Shown: piece after piece, positions 8,829-16,836 of the stretch
How the letters are laid out: every line of letters begins with the position of its first letter
Numbering within the stretch: position 1 is the stretch's first letter
From: Niabella sp.
GTDB lineage: Bacteria; Bacteroidota; Bacteroidia; Chitinophagales; Chitinophagaceae
Reading direction: 5' to 3'
DNA: 64,000 bases
Assembly: GCF_030150205.1 (NCBI RefSeq)
Contig: NZ_JASLGT010000017.1
Location: 62,001-126,000 of the forward strand
Made by a program: the position numbers and the translations under genes
Notes under the pieces: model-generated
What the model was told of the DNA's origin: nothing
Seen by the model: only the letters and a program-made list of their open reading frames with translations
Databases searched by the model: none

Positions 8829-9569
8829 ATGACGATTTTAATTTTTTTTGTAGCGTTGTGGTATCTTTCGCTATTCAGTCAGACTTTTTTTCAGCACCGG
8901 TATGCGGCGCATGGCTCCTTTACGATGAGCAGGTTCTGGGAGCGCTTCTTTTTCGTGTTTTCCTACGTAACCCAGGGATCTTCTTACATGAGTGCGCGGG
9001 CTTGTGCAATCATGCACCGGATGCATCATGCTTATACAGATACGGAAAAAGACCCACACTCACCTAATTTTTCTTCCAATATGTTTAGCATGATGTGGCG
9101 TACTAAAAAAATCTATTCAGCGATCGTACACCAGCGATATCCTATAGAAAAACGATTTGAAAAGAATCTGCCCCACTGGCACGGTTTTGATCGCTGGGCA
9201 AACTCCCCGCTGTCACGTATACTTTGGGTAGTGATCTATATTTCATTTTTTTTGATTTTTGCTTCTTCGTTCTGGTGGTGGCTATTGCTACCTGTTGTTA
9301 TTACGATGGGCGCTTTTCATGGAGCTTTGGTAAATTGGTTTGCACATAAATACGGATATATAAACTTCAGACTCAGAAATACATCACGCAATTTACTGGT
9401 GGTAGATGTGTTAATGCTGGGAGAATCGTATCATAACAATCATCATAAACATCCGTCTTCTGTAAATTTTGGTAACCGCTGGCACGAGGTAGATCCGGTG
9501 TACCCGGTTATCCTGTTATTAAAATGGCTGCGCATTATACGCTTTGCCAAAAAACCGGTAATGGCTTAA
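8829..9569 (+). CDS. Acyl-CoA / acyl-lipid desaturase
   Basis: A 246-residue membrane desaturase of the stearoyl-CoA desaturase type. The histidine boxes are H23RYAAH28, H63RMHH67 (followed by AYTDTEKDPHSP, typical of this class) and H202NNHH206. Hydrophobic segments lie at about 3-20, 42-52 and 130-165. The expected reaction is oxygen-dependent insertion of a cis double bond into a saturated acyl chain, which raises membrane fluidity. The protein is shorter than eukaryotic members but typical of bacterial ones. It has its own promoter and a leader of about 110 bases. With the helicase and RRM genes nearby it fits a cold-response group. Confidence 0.88.
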   Translation: MTILIFFVALWYLSLFSQTFFQHRYAAHGSFTMSRFWERFFFVFSYVTQGSSYMSARACAIMHRMHHAYTDTEKDPHSPNFSSNMFSMMWRTKKIYSAIVHQRYPIEKRFEKNLPHWHGFDRWANSPLSRILWVVIYISFFLIFASSFWWWLLLPVVITMGAFHGALVNWFAHKYGYINFRLRNTSRNLLVVDVLMLGESYHNNHHKHPSSVNFGNRWHEVDPVYPVILLLKWLRIIRFAKKPVMA

Positions 9570-9621
9570 GGAAACGTATTTTTCTACCCGCTTTATTTAC
9601 TATAATTTAAAAACAACTTTT

Positions 9622-9852
9622 ATGTCCAAAAATCAATTTCATGCAGGCAACAAACTGAACATCCTGGGCGGGGATAAAGAAAACATATCGACGAATGTCT
9701 GTTTTACCGGGAACGCTATTGCATTGTTAAACAATTATGCAGCCACAGGTATTACGATACATTTAGACGATTGGGATGGCTATAATGAATTAAGAAGCGG
9801 ATCGCTCTACTACATTGTTACCGATATTAAAAAAGCAGCTATTTCAGTTTAA
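9622..9852 (+). CDS. Small hypothetical protein
   Basis: A 76-residue soluble protein (LNILGGDKENISTNVCFTGN, then LDDWDGYNELRSGSLYYIVT). There is no signal peptide or membrane segment. It starts 52 bases after the desaturase stop, so it may share that transcript. The family is not recognised; the reading-frame composition is protein-like. Confidence 0.45.
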   Translation: MSKNQFHAGNKLNILGGDKENISTNVCFTGNAIALLNNYAATGITIHLDDWDGYNELRSGSLYYIVTDIKKAAISV

Positions 9853-10102
9853 ATCGTTTATTCCTGGCTTTAAAGAATATTCAGCTACCAGAAGATTCAC
9901 GGAATTAATAAAGAAGCTTTATTCGTCTCAGTAAGGAATATAGTGTGCCTGGTTGCTCAAAAGAGAGCTTCCTTTGTGTTTATACTACGATATCCTTTTC
10001 TGCAGATCGTTTTCGGCTGTAGTGTCTTTCCTTTTGTACTACTTCCTTTCCGGTGCCTGCTTCAATCATCATTAAAATTTTTTACCCGCTAAATTGTTTG
10101 AT

Positions 10103-10381
10103 ATGACCAGCGAAAAGATCTTAACAGCACAGGTGCCGTTATTACAGAAAGGAGATATTATAAAAAGATTTCCTTCCAGCGGAGCTCCTGAAGAACAATT
10201 TGATGAGGAACGCAAAAAGGATACGGATGTATTTGAGATCTGTTCTATAAATTCCAAAAACGATATAATAGAACTCATAACACCATGCAACGCGCGTGGT
10301 ATGTTTCCATCTCCAGGCGATGTCACTCATTTGTTTATAAAATCCTGCAACCTTGTGGCACAGGGCATTTGGTGGATATAA
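10103..10381 (+). CDS. Small hypothetical protein
   Basis: A 92-residue soluble protein beginning MTSEKILTAQVPLLQKGDII and ending FIKSCNLVAQGIWWI. The frame can start three codons earlier at a TTG (10094), but the ATG is preferred. A KGDIIKRFP-like turn and a long charged middle are visible. No motif assigns a function. It precedes the RRM gene by about 220 bases and is probably a separate unit. Confidence 0.45.
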   Translation: MTSEKILTAQVPLLQKGDIIKRFPSSGAPEEQFDEERKKDTDVFEICSINSKNDIIELITPCNARGMFPSPGDVTHLFIKSCNLVAQGIWWI

Positions 10382-10440
10382 GATGCAAATGGCATCCCTG
10401 CTTTAATTCTCTTAATCCCTGAAAAAGAAAAAATCATGTT

Positions 10441-10474
10441 TGCCTAAAAAGCCTTATCTTTACAAGGATAGGCA
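10441..10474 (+). promoter_or_regulatory. Nested inverted repeat upstream of the RRM gene
   Basis: TGCCTA (10441-10446) pairs with TAGGCA (10469-10474). Inside it CCTT pairs with AAGG, and the loop carries TATCTTTA, which resembles a -7 element. It may be an operator around a promoter or, if transcribed, a hairpin in the leader. Both readings are inference. Confidence 0.3.
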
Positions 10475-10603
10475 TAAATACTCCATCACTTCAAGTCAGG
10501 ATCAGTTACATATCTACTACGCACCAATAGCATTTATTTTTCTCCTTCTTCTTTTTTTGCTGCCGCATTTAGCCTTTATTTTTTAAAAGAAAAATTTTTT
10601 ACA

Positions 10604-10870
10604 ATGAACATGTATGTTTCAAACCTGGGGTTTCATGCCTCTGACGATGATTTGCGCGAACTTTTTAGCAGCTTCGGACAAGTGTCTTCTGCCAAAGTAA
10701 TTATGGATAGAACCACCGGGAAGAGCCGGGGCTTTGGTTTCGTAGAAATGGGCTCAGTTTCAGATGCCACACTTGCAATGAAAGAGCTGGATGGCAAGGA
10801 TGTCGATGGCAGGAGAATTGCCGTTTCGGCTGCAAAAGAACGGGAAGAGCGGTCTAATAGAAAATGGTAA
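10604..10870 (+). CDS. RRM-domain RNA-binding protein
   Basis: An 88-residue protein that is a single RNA recognition motif. RNP2 is MYVSNL at residues 3-8 and RNP1 is SRGFGFVEM at about 42-50; a short basic tail follows (AAKEREERSNRKW). Such glycine-poor bacterial RRM proteins bind single-stranded RNA and are often cold-induced. A rho-independent terminator follows immediately, so it is monocistronic. The long AT-rich leader, with an inverted repeat, could matter for its regulation. Confidence 0.93.
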   Translation: MNMYVSNLGFHASDDDLRELFSSFGQVSSAKVIMDRTTGKSRGFGFVEMGSVSDATLAMKELDGKDVDGRRIAVSAAKEREERSNRKW

Positions 10871-10879
10871 TGAATGTTC

Positions 10880-10907
10880 GAAGGGGCCGGACGACCCCTT
10901 CTTTTTT
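10880..10907 (+). terminator. Rho-independent terminator after the RRM gene
   Basis: A stem GAAGGGG / CCCCTTC with an 8-base loop, followed by six T residues, 9 bases after the RRM stop codon. Confidence 0.88.
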
Positions 10908-10959
10908 AATAGTATAACTGTTGTGAGTACTCAGTGCGCTTCATTTTAAAACATGTACC

Positions 10960-11235
10960 ATGCATTTCCAAAAACAAGATCTGTCGGGCACCCACTATAC
11001 CTGGAACAACGAACAGCCTGCTTTTACTGGCCAGCCCAGCCGCAGAAGATTTGATAAAAATAATGGCGATCAGGTGCTTTACCTGATCAACTTTTACGCA
11101 TCATTGGCCGGGCGGGTAAGCCTCCTGGAAGGCAGGATCATTGAGCAGACCATTACGCGGGATCTGCCGGATGCTGCGAAAAGTGAGGTTTCAGCTTTTA
11201 ACTGGATCAGGCGCAGCGCTTTCCCCACTCTGTAG
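10960..11235 (+). CDS. Small hypothetical protein
   Basis: A 91-residue soluble protein starting MHFQKQDLSGTHYTWNNEQP. The second half looks helical (GDQVLYLINFYASLAGRVSL). No signal peptide or known motif is seen. It is convergent with the next minus-strand small gene. Confidence 0.4.
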   Translation: MHFQKQDLSGTHYTWNNEQPAFTGQPSRRRFDKNNGDQVLYLINFYASLAGRVSLLEGRIIEQTITRDLPDAAKSEVSAFNWIRRSAFPTL

Positions 11236-11270
11236 AACTCAGGTGCCCAAAATAACTGCAGCAATTTTTA

Positions 11271-11495
11271 TCAGTCTTCTCCTGCATCCACATATGGCAA
11301 TAGCTGCAGGGCTATAACCGGAAAGTATCCCTGTTGGGTTGTATATTGCCATCCGGAACGTTCTGTTTTAAAAAATTCCCCCACTTCCCGGTTGTTAATA
11401 TATAGCCGGTAATGTCTGGAATTCATCTTCCTGCTTCTTCTCAGCTCACCAAAGATTTTTTTTCCTTCAAATTCAAATTGAACAGGAATATGCAT
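11271..11495 (-). CDS. Small hypothetical protein
   Basis: A 74-residue soluble protein (MHIPVQFEFEGKKIFGELRR, then YRLYINNREVGEFFKTERSG) with alternating charged and aromatic residues, suggesting a small beta-sheet fold. It is the last of three minus-strand small genes. No family is recognised. Confidence 0.4.
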   Translation of the reverse strand: MHIPVQFEFEGKKIFGELRRSRKMNSRHYRLYINNREVGEFFKTERSGWQYTTQQGYFPVIALQLLPYVDAGED

Positions 11496-11598
11496 AATTC
11501 CTTTTATTAACCCCTTAACTTTTTTGAAAATGTATTCAGACGCTGATTTTAAACGTCCTTTTTACATCCTCAGGTGAACAGTATGTTAACAACCGGCC

Positions 11599-11901
11599 TT
11601 ATGTAAAGGCCCTCTTTTGAATGAATTTGTAGCACCTGCTAAAGGACGTCGTCTTAACGGCTATAAAATGATGGTTGATCCTTTGCTTTGCATTATTACA
11701 CATTTGGAGTAGTACATCATTTGAAACATCTTCAAAAACAAAATCATCCGGCGCTTCTATTATAAATTGAGCCACTTTTTCGATACGTATAAAATTTACA
11801 GCCATTATTTTATACACTGTGCTCAGTTTATCTTTTGTATTAAATAAAGGCATTTTTTGCATAATGCAACCTTTATATAGGAAAAGGGTTATGGTTGACA
11901 T
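11599..11901 (-). CDS. Small hypothetical protein
   Basis: A 100-residue protein; an internal ATG at 11862 (MQKMPLFNTKDKLSTVYKI) would give 87 residues and may be the real start. It has a mixed charged and hydrophobic composition, without signal peptide or clear membrane segment. The function is unknown. Confidence 0.35.
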   Translation of the reverse strand: MSTITLFLYKGCIMQKMPLFNTKDKLSTVYKIMAVNFIRIEKVAQFIIEAPDDFVFEDVSNDVLLQMCNNAKQRINHHFIAVKTTSFSRCYKFIQKRAFT

Positions 11902-11944
11902 TTGTTTTTATTAATAACAGATCTTTACCTGTTCAATAAATTTG

Positions 11945-12154
11945 CTACAGCTGTATGCTTCTTACAAATTTTAGAATCCGCTCACGCATCTTTGAATAGT
12001 TAGCTAGTACCCCCCGGGATGATCTCATCTTTTTTTCTTTCAGTTCAAGTATGGACCAGGGTTTTTTCAACCCGATGGTTCCCTTTTCCGTCTGTTTCAG
12101 ATTTACTTTTCCGTCCGTTACCGGTTCAAAAAAGCGATTGCTTTTAGTAGCCAT
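11945..12154 (-). CDS. Small basic hypothetical protein
   Basis: 69 residues, rich in Lys and Arg (MATKSNRFFEPVTDGKVNLK, then KPWSILELKEKKMRSSRGVL). The frame opens further upstream at a TTG (12202), but the ATG at 12154 (or 12163) gives a better N-terminus. The basic character would suit a nucleic-acid-binding role; that is inference only. Confidence 0.35.
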   Translation of the reverse strand: MATKSNRFFEPVTDGKVNLKQTEKGTIGLKKPWSILELKEKKMRSSRGVLANYSKMRERILKFVRSIQL

Positions 12155-12730
12155 TATGTTCATAATTTGAAAATGCCTAAAATTAGATGGCTGCGAGGTC
12201 AATGTTTAAAGATCTTCAATTTATCGTTATTTGCGTTACATATTTATATGCCAGACTTACATATATCACAGGTTTGATGTTTATCTGCTATGACCGGTTC
12301 CCCGCAAATGTTTTTTTATAAAGAGCGCATATAAAGAGCCGCTAACAGGTATTTTCTTTTTACAAAATCATTGCTCAGATATTATTTTTCATTTTCAAGG
12401 GAAAGAAGGGGTAATATTTTCCTCACCAGGAGCCAGCACTGCGTCAGGAAAGAACAGCATTATAGAAATTAAACTATGCATAAAAAGGCACTACTTTTGA
12501 TTGCTATTTCAATAACTGTTAGGCAGGACTAACTACTAAAGAGTTTTTGTTAATATGCATAGAATGGGCCTTTCGTTTATAAATTCACGTTCTAGCAGGC
12601 GTATATTATAGGCACTATAGAGAATTTTGCACAAAACCTTATTTATGGATTGAAAATTGTGGTTTTGTAAAGATTGTTGGGCTCCCTGGCTCTAAAAGGT
12701 TCCCAGCGCATTACATACATACTTTATAAA
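12155..12730 (+). other. Intergenic region, nothing recognised
   Basis: About 575 AT-rich bases between the divergent small genes and the histidine kinase. No RNA gene, terminator or repeat is apparent. It must contain the kinase promoter, which I could not place with confidence. Confidence 0.35.
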
Positions 12731-13840
12731 ATGAATAACCAGAGTTTGGGATTATTAGCAGAAGAGAAACAGGCATTGCTGGCAGCGATTGTATCCTCTT
12801 CTCAGGATGCAATAATAAGTAAAACCCTGCAGGGTATTATAACAAGTTGGAACCCCGCTGCTGAACGGCTCTTTGGATATTCAGAAAAAGAAGTACTGGG
12901 CAAGCACATATCATTGATCATACCAGAAGACCGGATACACGAAGAAGATTTTATCATACAACAAATTTCCAAAGGCTTGCGTTTGGAACATTTTGAAACG
13001 ATGCGTGTTACCAGCGATGGCAGACAAATCCCTATTTCTCTTACTTTGTCACCGATATTTAATGAGCGCCATGAAATTATTGGAGCATCTAAAATTGTGC
13101 GGGATATTTCTGAAAACATTAAGGCCAAGCAGGAAAAAGAACAGCTTTATGAGGAGATTAAAATGTTGAACAAAAAAAAAGACGAATTTATCGCACTGGC
13201 AACTCATGAACTAAAAACGCCCATCACTTCTTTGCGAGGATTTTTAGAAGTATTACAAAAGAATGTTTCCCCGGAGGGAATTAATTTCAGTTTGCTTGAA
13301 AGATGCAGTCGGCAAGTGAATAAATTAATTATGTTATTGAACGATCTTTTGGATGTTTCCCGCGTTCAACTTGGAAAACTTCAGCTTCGTTATGAATACT
13401 TTAATATTGTTAGTATGGCAACGGAGGTCCTCTCCAGCTTTATCCACTTTGAAAAACACACCCTCAGCGTTAAAAACAGGGAGCCCATAATCGTTTATGC
13501 TGATAGAATTCGACTGGAGCAGGTACTTACAAACCTGGTTAATAATGCAATTAAGTATTCTCCATCAGGAGGAGACGTTGAAATAAAAATATGGGAGTCA
13601 CGTGACAACATTCATTTATCAGTCAGGGACGAAGGCATTGGCATTGATAATGAACATTTGGCTGAAATTTTTAGTCAGTTCTACCGGGCCGTTGATGCTC
13701 AGTCAAATATTTCCGGGTTAGGAATTGGTTTATATATAAGCAAAGAAATCATTGTTCGACATGGAGGAACAATAGAAGCAAAAAGTCGGAAGGGCGGCGG
13801 ATCTGTTTTTACCGTTTCACTCCCGCAAAAGAAGGATTAG
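12731..13840 (+). CDS. PAS-domain sensor histidine kinase
   Basis: A 369-residue soluble kinase with no membrane segment. A PAS domain (about 16-130, with ITSWNPAAERLFGYSEKEVL) is followed by a short linker helix, a HisKA domain with the phosphorylated His159 in ATHELKTPITSL, and a HATPase domain with N box LTNLVNNAIKYSPSGG, G1 DEGIGID and G2 GLGIGLYISKEI. It should sense an internal cue, perhaps redox or a small ligand. It pairs with the receiver protein encoded 33 bases downstream. The longer frame to 12674 is rejected because the ATG at 12731 opens the usual N-terminal helix. Confidence 0.92.
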   Translation: MNNQSLGLLAEEKQALLAAIVSSSQDAIISKTLQGIITSWNPAAERLFGYSEKEVLGKHISLIIPEDRIHEEDFIIQQISKGLRLEHFETMRVTSDGRQIPISLTLSPIFNERHEIIGASKIVRDISENIKAKQEKEQLYEEIKMLNKKKDEFIALATHELKTPITSLRGFLEVLQKNVSPEGINFSLLERCSRQVNKLIMLLNDLLDVSRVQLGKLQLRYEYFNIVSMATEVLSSFIHFEKHTLSVKNREPIIVYADRIRLEQVLTNLVNNAIKYSPSGGDVEIKIWESRDNIHLSVRDEGIGIDNEHLAEIFSQFYRAVDAQSNISGLGIGLYISKEIIVRHGGTIEAKSRKGGGSVFTVSLPQKKD

Positions 13841-13873
13841 AAACATTTTATTAAGTAATTTATTTTATTAGGT

Positions 13874-14224
13874 GTGAAAAAAGATGTTTTAATAATAGAA
13901 GATGATGATGATATACGCTATTTGATAGAATATATTCTTAAGGGCGCGCTTTATGAGGTTAGAACAGGTAGTTCAGCTAAAGACCTGAATGATGCCCTTG
14001 CAGCAAAGCTTCCTGATATAATCATACTGGATATTATGCTTCCCGATGGTAATGGTATTGATTTGTGCAAAATGATAAAAGGAAACGGCTTAACAAACCA
14101 TATACCAGTGATCATTATGTCGGCATATCAGTTTAGCAATGTAGAAGAGGCCTGCGCTGAAGCTTTTATTAATAAGCCGTTCGGCATTCATGAAGTTATT
14201 ACAGCAGTGAAACAGGTTTCTTAA
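13874..14224 (+). CDS. Single-domain response regulator (receiver only)
   Basis: A 116-residue CheY-like receiver. The acidic pocket IEDDDD is near residues 8-13, the phospho-acceptor is Asp53 in IILDIMLPDGNG, and Lys101 lies in FINKPFG. There is no output domain, so it acts through protein contacts or as a phosphate relay. It starts with GTG (MKKDVLIIED) and follows the kinase by 33 bases in the same direction; the two are evident partners. Confidence 0.9.
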   Translation: MKKDVLIIEDDDDIRYLIEYILKGALYEVRTGSSAKDLNDALAAKLPDIIILDIMLPDGNGIDLCKMIKGNGLTNHIPVIIMSAYQFSNVEEACAEAFINKPFGIHEVITAVKQVS

Positions 14225-14333
14225 AAATAATGACCTGCTCAATGTCTGATTTTAACAATCTCCTGTAGCCAAACGGTTAGATTTGATACGTAATCGTCGT
14301 TAATGCTTCAAATAAACGGAAGAACTATCCCCT

Positions 14334-15227
14334 TCAGTTCATGTTCCTGTATTCATTAGGAGTTACGCCGGTTTTTTGCTTAAATAAGCGAGTAAAATGT
14401 GCAGGATATTTAAAACCTAAGTCATAAGCAATTTCGCTGATAGACTTACTACCATCAAAAATCCGCTCTTTGGCTACGTTGATTACCTTGGACTGTATGT
14501 ATTCCTGTGCAGATACGCCTGTTTCTTTTTTGATTAAATCTCCAAAATAATTAGCTGACAAATTCAATTCTTCAGCACAATAAGCAACAGTGGGTAAACC
14601 AATATTAAGAGGCTTTCCAGACAAAAAATACTCATTCAGTAAATCCTCAAATCGTTCTAAAATCCCCCTGTTTACATTGTCTCTTGTAATAAACTGGCGG
14701 TCATAAAACCGGGTACAGTAATTTAAAAACAGTTCAATATTAGAGACAATCAATTGTTTGCTGTGTTTGTCAATAGAACGCTGCAATTCATACTCTATTT
14801 TAGTCAGGCAATCCGAGATAATTTTCCTTTCCTGCTCCGACAGGTGCAAGGCTTCGTTTACTGCATAGGAGAAAAAATGGTAGTTATTCATATTTTTTCC
14901 AAGCGAAGTACCTAACAGCAAATCGGGGTGAAATACCAACGCTATACCTTGTGGTTGATAATATTCATCTCTGCTTTCACCAATTACCTGGCCCGGAGCA
15001 AGGAAAATCAATGTGCCTTCTTCATAATCGTAATGGTTCAAGCCATAACGCAGGTCTCCACAATGTATCTTTTTCAGAAAAACGGTGTAAAATTCGTAAC
15101 GCAGGCGTCTGTGTTTTCTCGGTTCGGCTTTATCCAGATGAACTACACTTACCAACGGATGCAACGTTTCCTGATTGTTGAAAGCATTGTAGTCCTTGAT
15201 GCTGCTAAAGTTAATAATACCCTCCAT
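14334..15227 (-). CDS. AraC family transcriptional regulator (first paralogue)
   Basis: A 297-residue regulator. The N-terminal half is a cupin-like sensing domain (GLNHYDYEEGTLIFLAPGQV). The C-terminal 100 residues hold the AraC double HTH (AEELNLSANYFGDLIKKETG; SISEIAYDLGFKYPAHFTRL; TGVTPNEYR). It is strongly similar along its whole length to the regulator encoded at 19099-19995, so the two are paralogues. It is transcribed divergently from the flavodoxin operon, and an operator-like motif lies between them at 15318-15356. It probably activates that operon in response to a small molecule, which I cannot name. Confidence 0.9.
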   Translation of the reverse strand: MEGIINFSSIKDYNAFNNQETLHPLVSVVHLDKAEPRKHRRLRYEFYTVFLKKIHCGDLRYGLNHYDYEEGTLIFLAPGQVIGESRDEYYQPQGIALVFHPDLLLGTSLGKNMNNYHFFSYAVNEALHLSEQERKIISDCLTKIEYELQRSIDKHSKQLIVSNIELFLNYCTRFYDRQFITRDNVNRGILERFEDLLNEYFLSGKPLNIGLPTVAYCAEELNLSANYFGDLIKKETGVSAQEYIQSKVINVAKERIFDGSKSISEIAYDLGFKYPAHFTRLFKQKTGVTPNEYRNMN

Positions 15228-15317
15228 TCTTTACCATTTTAAAAAGTACGATACAAATTTACTGAATCAAATGGCATTTTTTGAGTGTTGCATGAGGTTT
15301 GAGCCCTCAATAAGTAG

Positions 15318-15356
15318 TATTGGTAAGTAATACAGTAATTGGTATAAGTGTAGGTT
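15318..15356 (+). promoter_or_regulatory. AraC-operator-like motif, site 1
   Basis: TATTGGTA, 9 bases, then GTAATTGGTATAAG. The same arrangement recurs at 20072 and 23827 with identical internal spacing. A TTTG that could end a -7 element lies 32 bases beyond the start of GGTATAAG. The site is between the divergent AraC and flavodoxin genes, where an activator would bind beside the -33 region. Confidence 0.6.
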
Positions 15357-15431
15357 AATAATTACCAGCAATTTTGCATTACAGAATATATTAAGTTAAT
15401 TATATCGTGTTAAGACATAATACGGTAAGAT

Positions 15432-16079
15432 ATGGATAGTATGATAAAAAGACGAACCTGGATAGTGCAGATAATGCTGTTGGTACTGCTGTTATCAACC
15501 TCTTGTATAGCTGCACAACAGGAAAAACAGGGTATAGTTATACAATCAAACATAAACCCGGAACAGACGTTAATCGTTTACCTGTCCCGAACCAAGAATA
15601 CAAAAACGGTTGCCGAAATCATCCATAAAAATATAGGTGGTAAGTTGGTTGCGTTGGAGTTGGAAAACCCTTATCCCAAAGATTATCAGGCCAATGTTGA
15701 CCAGGTTAAAAAGGAGCTTGAAACAGGGTTTCTTCCGCCGCTTAAAACAAAGATTGATAGCATTGAGAAATACAATGTCGTCTTCATTGGCTTCCCAACG
15801 TGGAGCATGGAACTCCCGCCACCAATGAAAAGTTTTCTGAAACAGTACGATTTAAGCGGCAAAACAATAGTACCCTTTAATACCAATGCAGGCTACGGAA
15901 CTGGAAATAGTTTTGAAACTGTAAAGAAATTGTGTCGTGACAGCAAAATACTGAAAGGATTTACAACCAAAGGTGGAAAAGAAAAAGACGGTGTTTTATT
16001 TGTGATGGATGGCGAAAAAGAAACGCAAGTGCAGAAAGAGGTAAGGCATTGGTTGCAGGAAATTAAAATAGTAAACTAA
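15432..16079 (+). CDS. Exported flavodoxin-like lipoprotein
   Basis: A 215-residue protein with an N-terminal signal ending in a lipobox-like LLSTSC, followed by a flavodoxin fold. The phosphate-binding loop is YLSRTKNTKTVAEII (about 57-71), and FIGFPTWSMELPPPM and FNTNAGYGTGNS are the flavin-contacting loops of the short-chain flavodoxin_4 group. It should bind FMN and act in electron transfer or quinone/nitro reduction. A lipoprotein signal on a flavodoxin is unusual but occurs in such Bacteroidota clusters. It is the first gene of an operon with a carboxymuconolactone-decarboxylase-like gene, an aldo/keto reductase and a hydrolase. Confidence 0.85.
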   Translation: MDSMIKRRTWIVQIMLLVLLLSTSCIAAQQEKQGIVIQSNINPEQTLIVYLSRTKNTKTVAEIIHKNIGGKLVALELENPYPKDYQANVDQVKKELETGFLPPLKTKIDSIEKYNVVFIGFPTWSMELPPPMKSFLKQYDLSGKTIVPFNTNAGYGTGNSFETVKKLCRDSKILKGFTTKGGKEKDGVLFVMDGEKETQVQKEVRHWLQEIKIVN

Positions 16080-16091
16080 ATTGTCCTTAGT

Positions 16092-16826
16092 ATGGTAATA
16101 AAAAGAAAATCAGTAATAATATTTCTCGCCGCAATAATTTGTATGATAGGCAGTATAAAGGCACAACAGAATATGACAACAGAAAACGTATTAAGCCCAA
16201 AAGAGCAAAGCATTATTTCCATTGCTGCATTGACAGCAAAAGGGAATTTAGATAAGCTAAAACCTGCCCTGACCACAGCACTGGAGGCAGGTTTGACTGT
16301 CAATGAAATAAAAGAAGCATTGGTACACTTATATGCCTATTGCGGGTTTCCCCGAAGTATCAGAGGATTGCAGACCTTTATGGAGGTGCTTGATGAACGC
16401 AAAGCCAAAGGCATTGGCGATAAAATTGGTAACGATGCATCCCCCATTGACCAAACAGCCAGTAAGTACCAACGTGGAAAAAAGATTTTGGGAGAATTGA
16501 CCAAAACACCACAACCCGACACGCTTACAGGATATTCGGCATTTGCACCGACAATAGATACCTTTTTGAAAGAACATTTGTTTGCAGATATTTTTGAGAG
16601 AGATGCATTGACCTATGTGCAAAGAGAATTAGTAACCATTTCCGTAATAGCTGCCATCGGTAGAGCAGAACCTATGTTGCGTTCGCATTTAACGATTTGC
16701 CTGAATGTAGGTTTAACGCCCGAACAGTTACGACAGTATGTTCAGGTACTAAAATCAGCCATAGGAAAGAAAGAAGCAAAGGCCGCACAAAAGGTTTTGG
16801 AAGAATTGCTTAAAACCAATAAATAA
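16092..16826 (+). CDS. Exported carboxymuconolactone decarboxylase-like protein
   Basis: A 244-residue protein with a signal peptide (IIFLAAIICMIGSIKAQQ) and two consecutive CMD/AhpD-like all-helical repeats (about 40-110 and 145-235). The first carries EALVHLYAYCGFPRSIRGL, with one Cys where AhpD-type peroxidases have CxxC. CMD proteins include decarboxylases and thiol peroxidases; with a single Cys, the activity here is uncertain. It lies 12 bases after the flavodoxin gene and 10 before the aldo/keto reductase, so it is part of one operon. Confidence 0.85.
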   Translation: MVIKRKSVIIFLAAIICMIGSIKAQQNMTTENVLSPKEQSIISIAALTAKGNLDKLKPALTTALEAGLTVNEIKEALVHLYAYCGFPRSIRGLQTFMEVLDERKAKGIGDKIGNDASPIDQTASKYQRGKKILGELTKTPQPDTLTGYSAFAPTIDTFLKEHLFADIFERDALTYVQRELVTISVIAAIGRAEPMLRSHLTICLNVGLTPEQLRQYVQVLKSAIGKKEAKAAQKVLEELLKTNK

Positions 16827-16836
16827 ATTAAAGATT

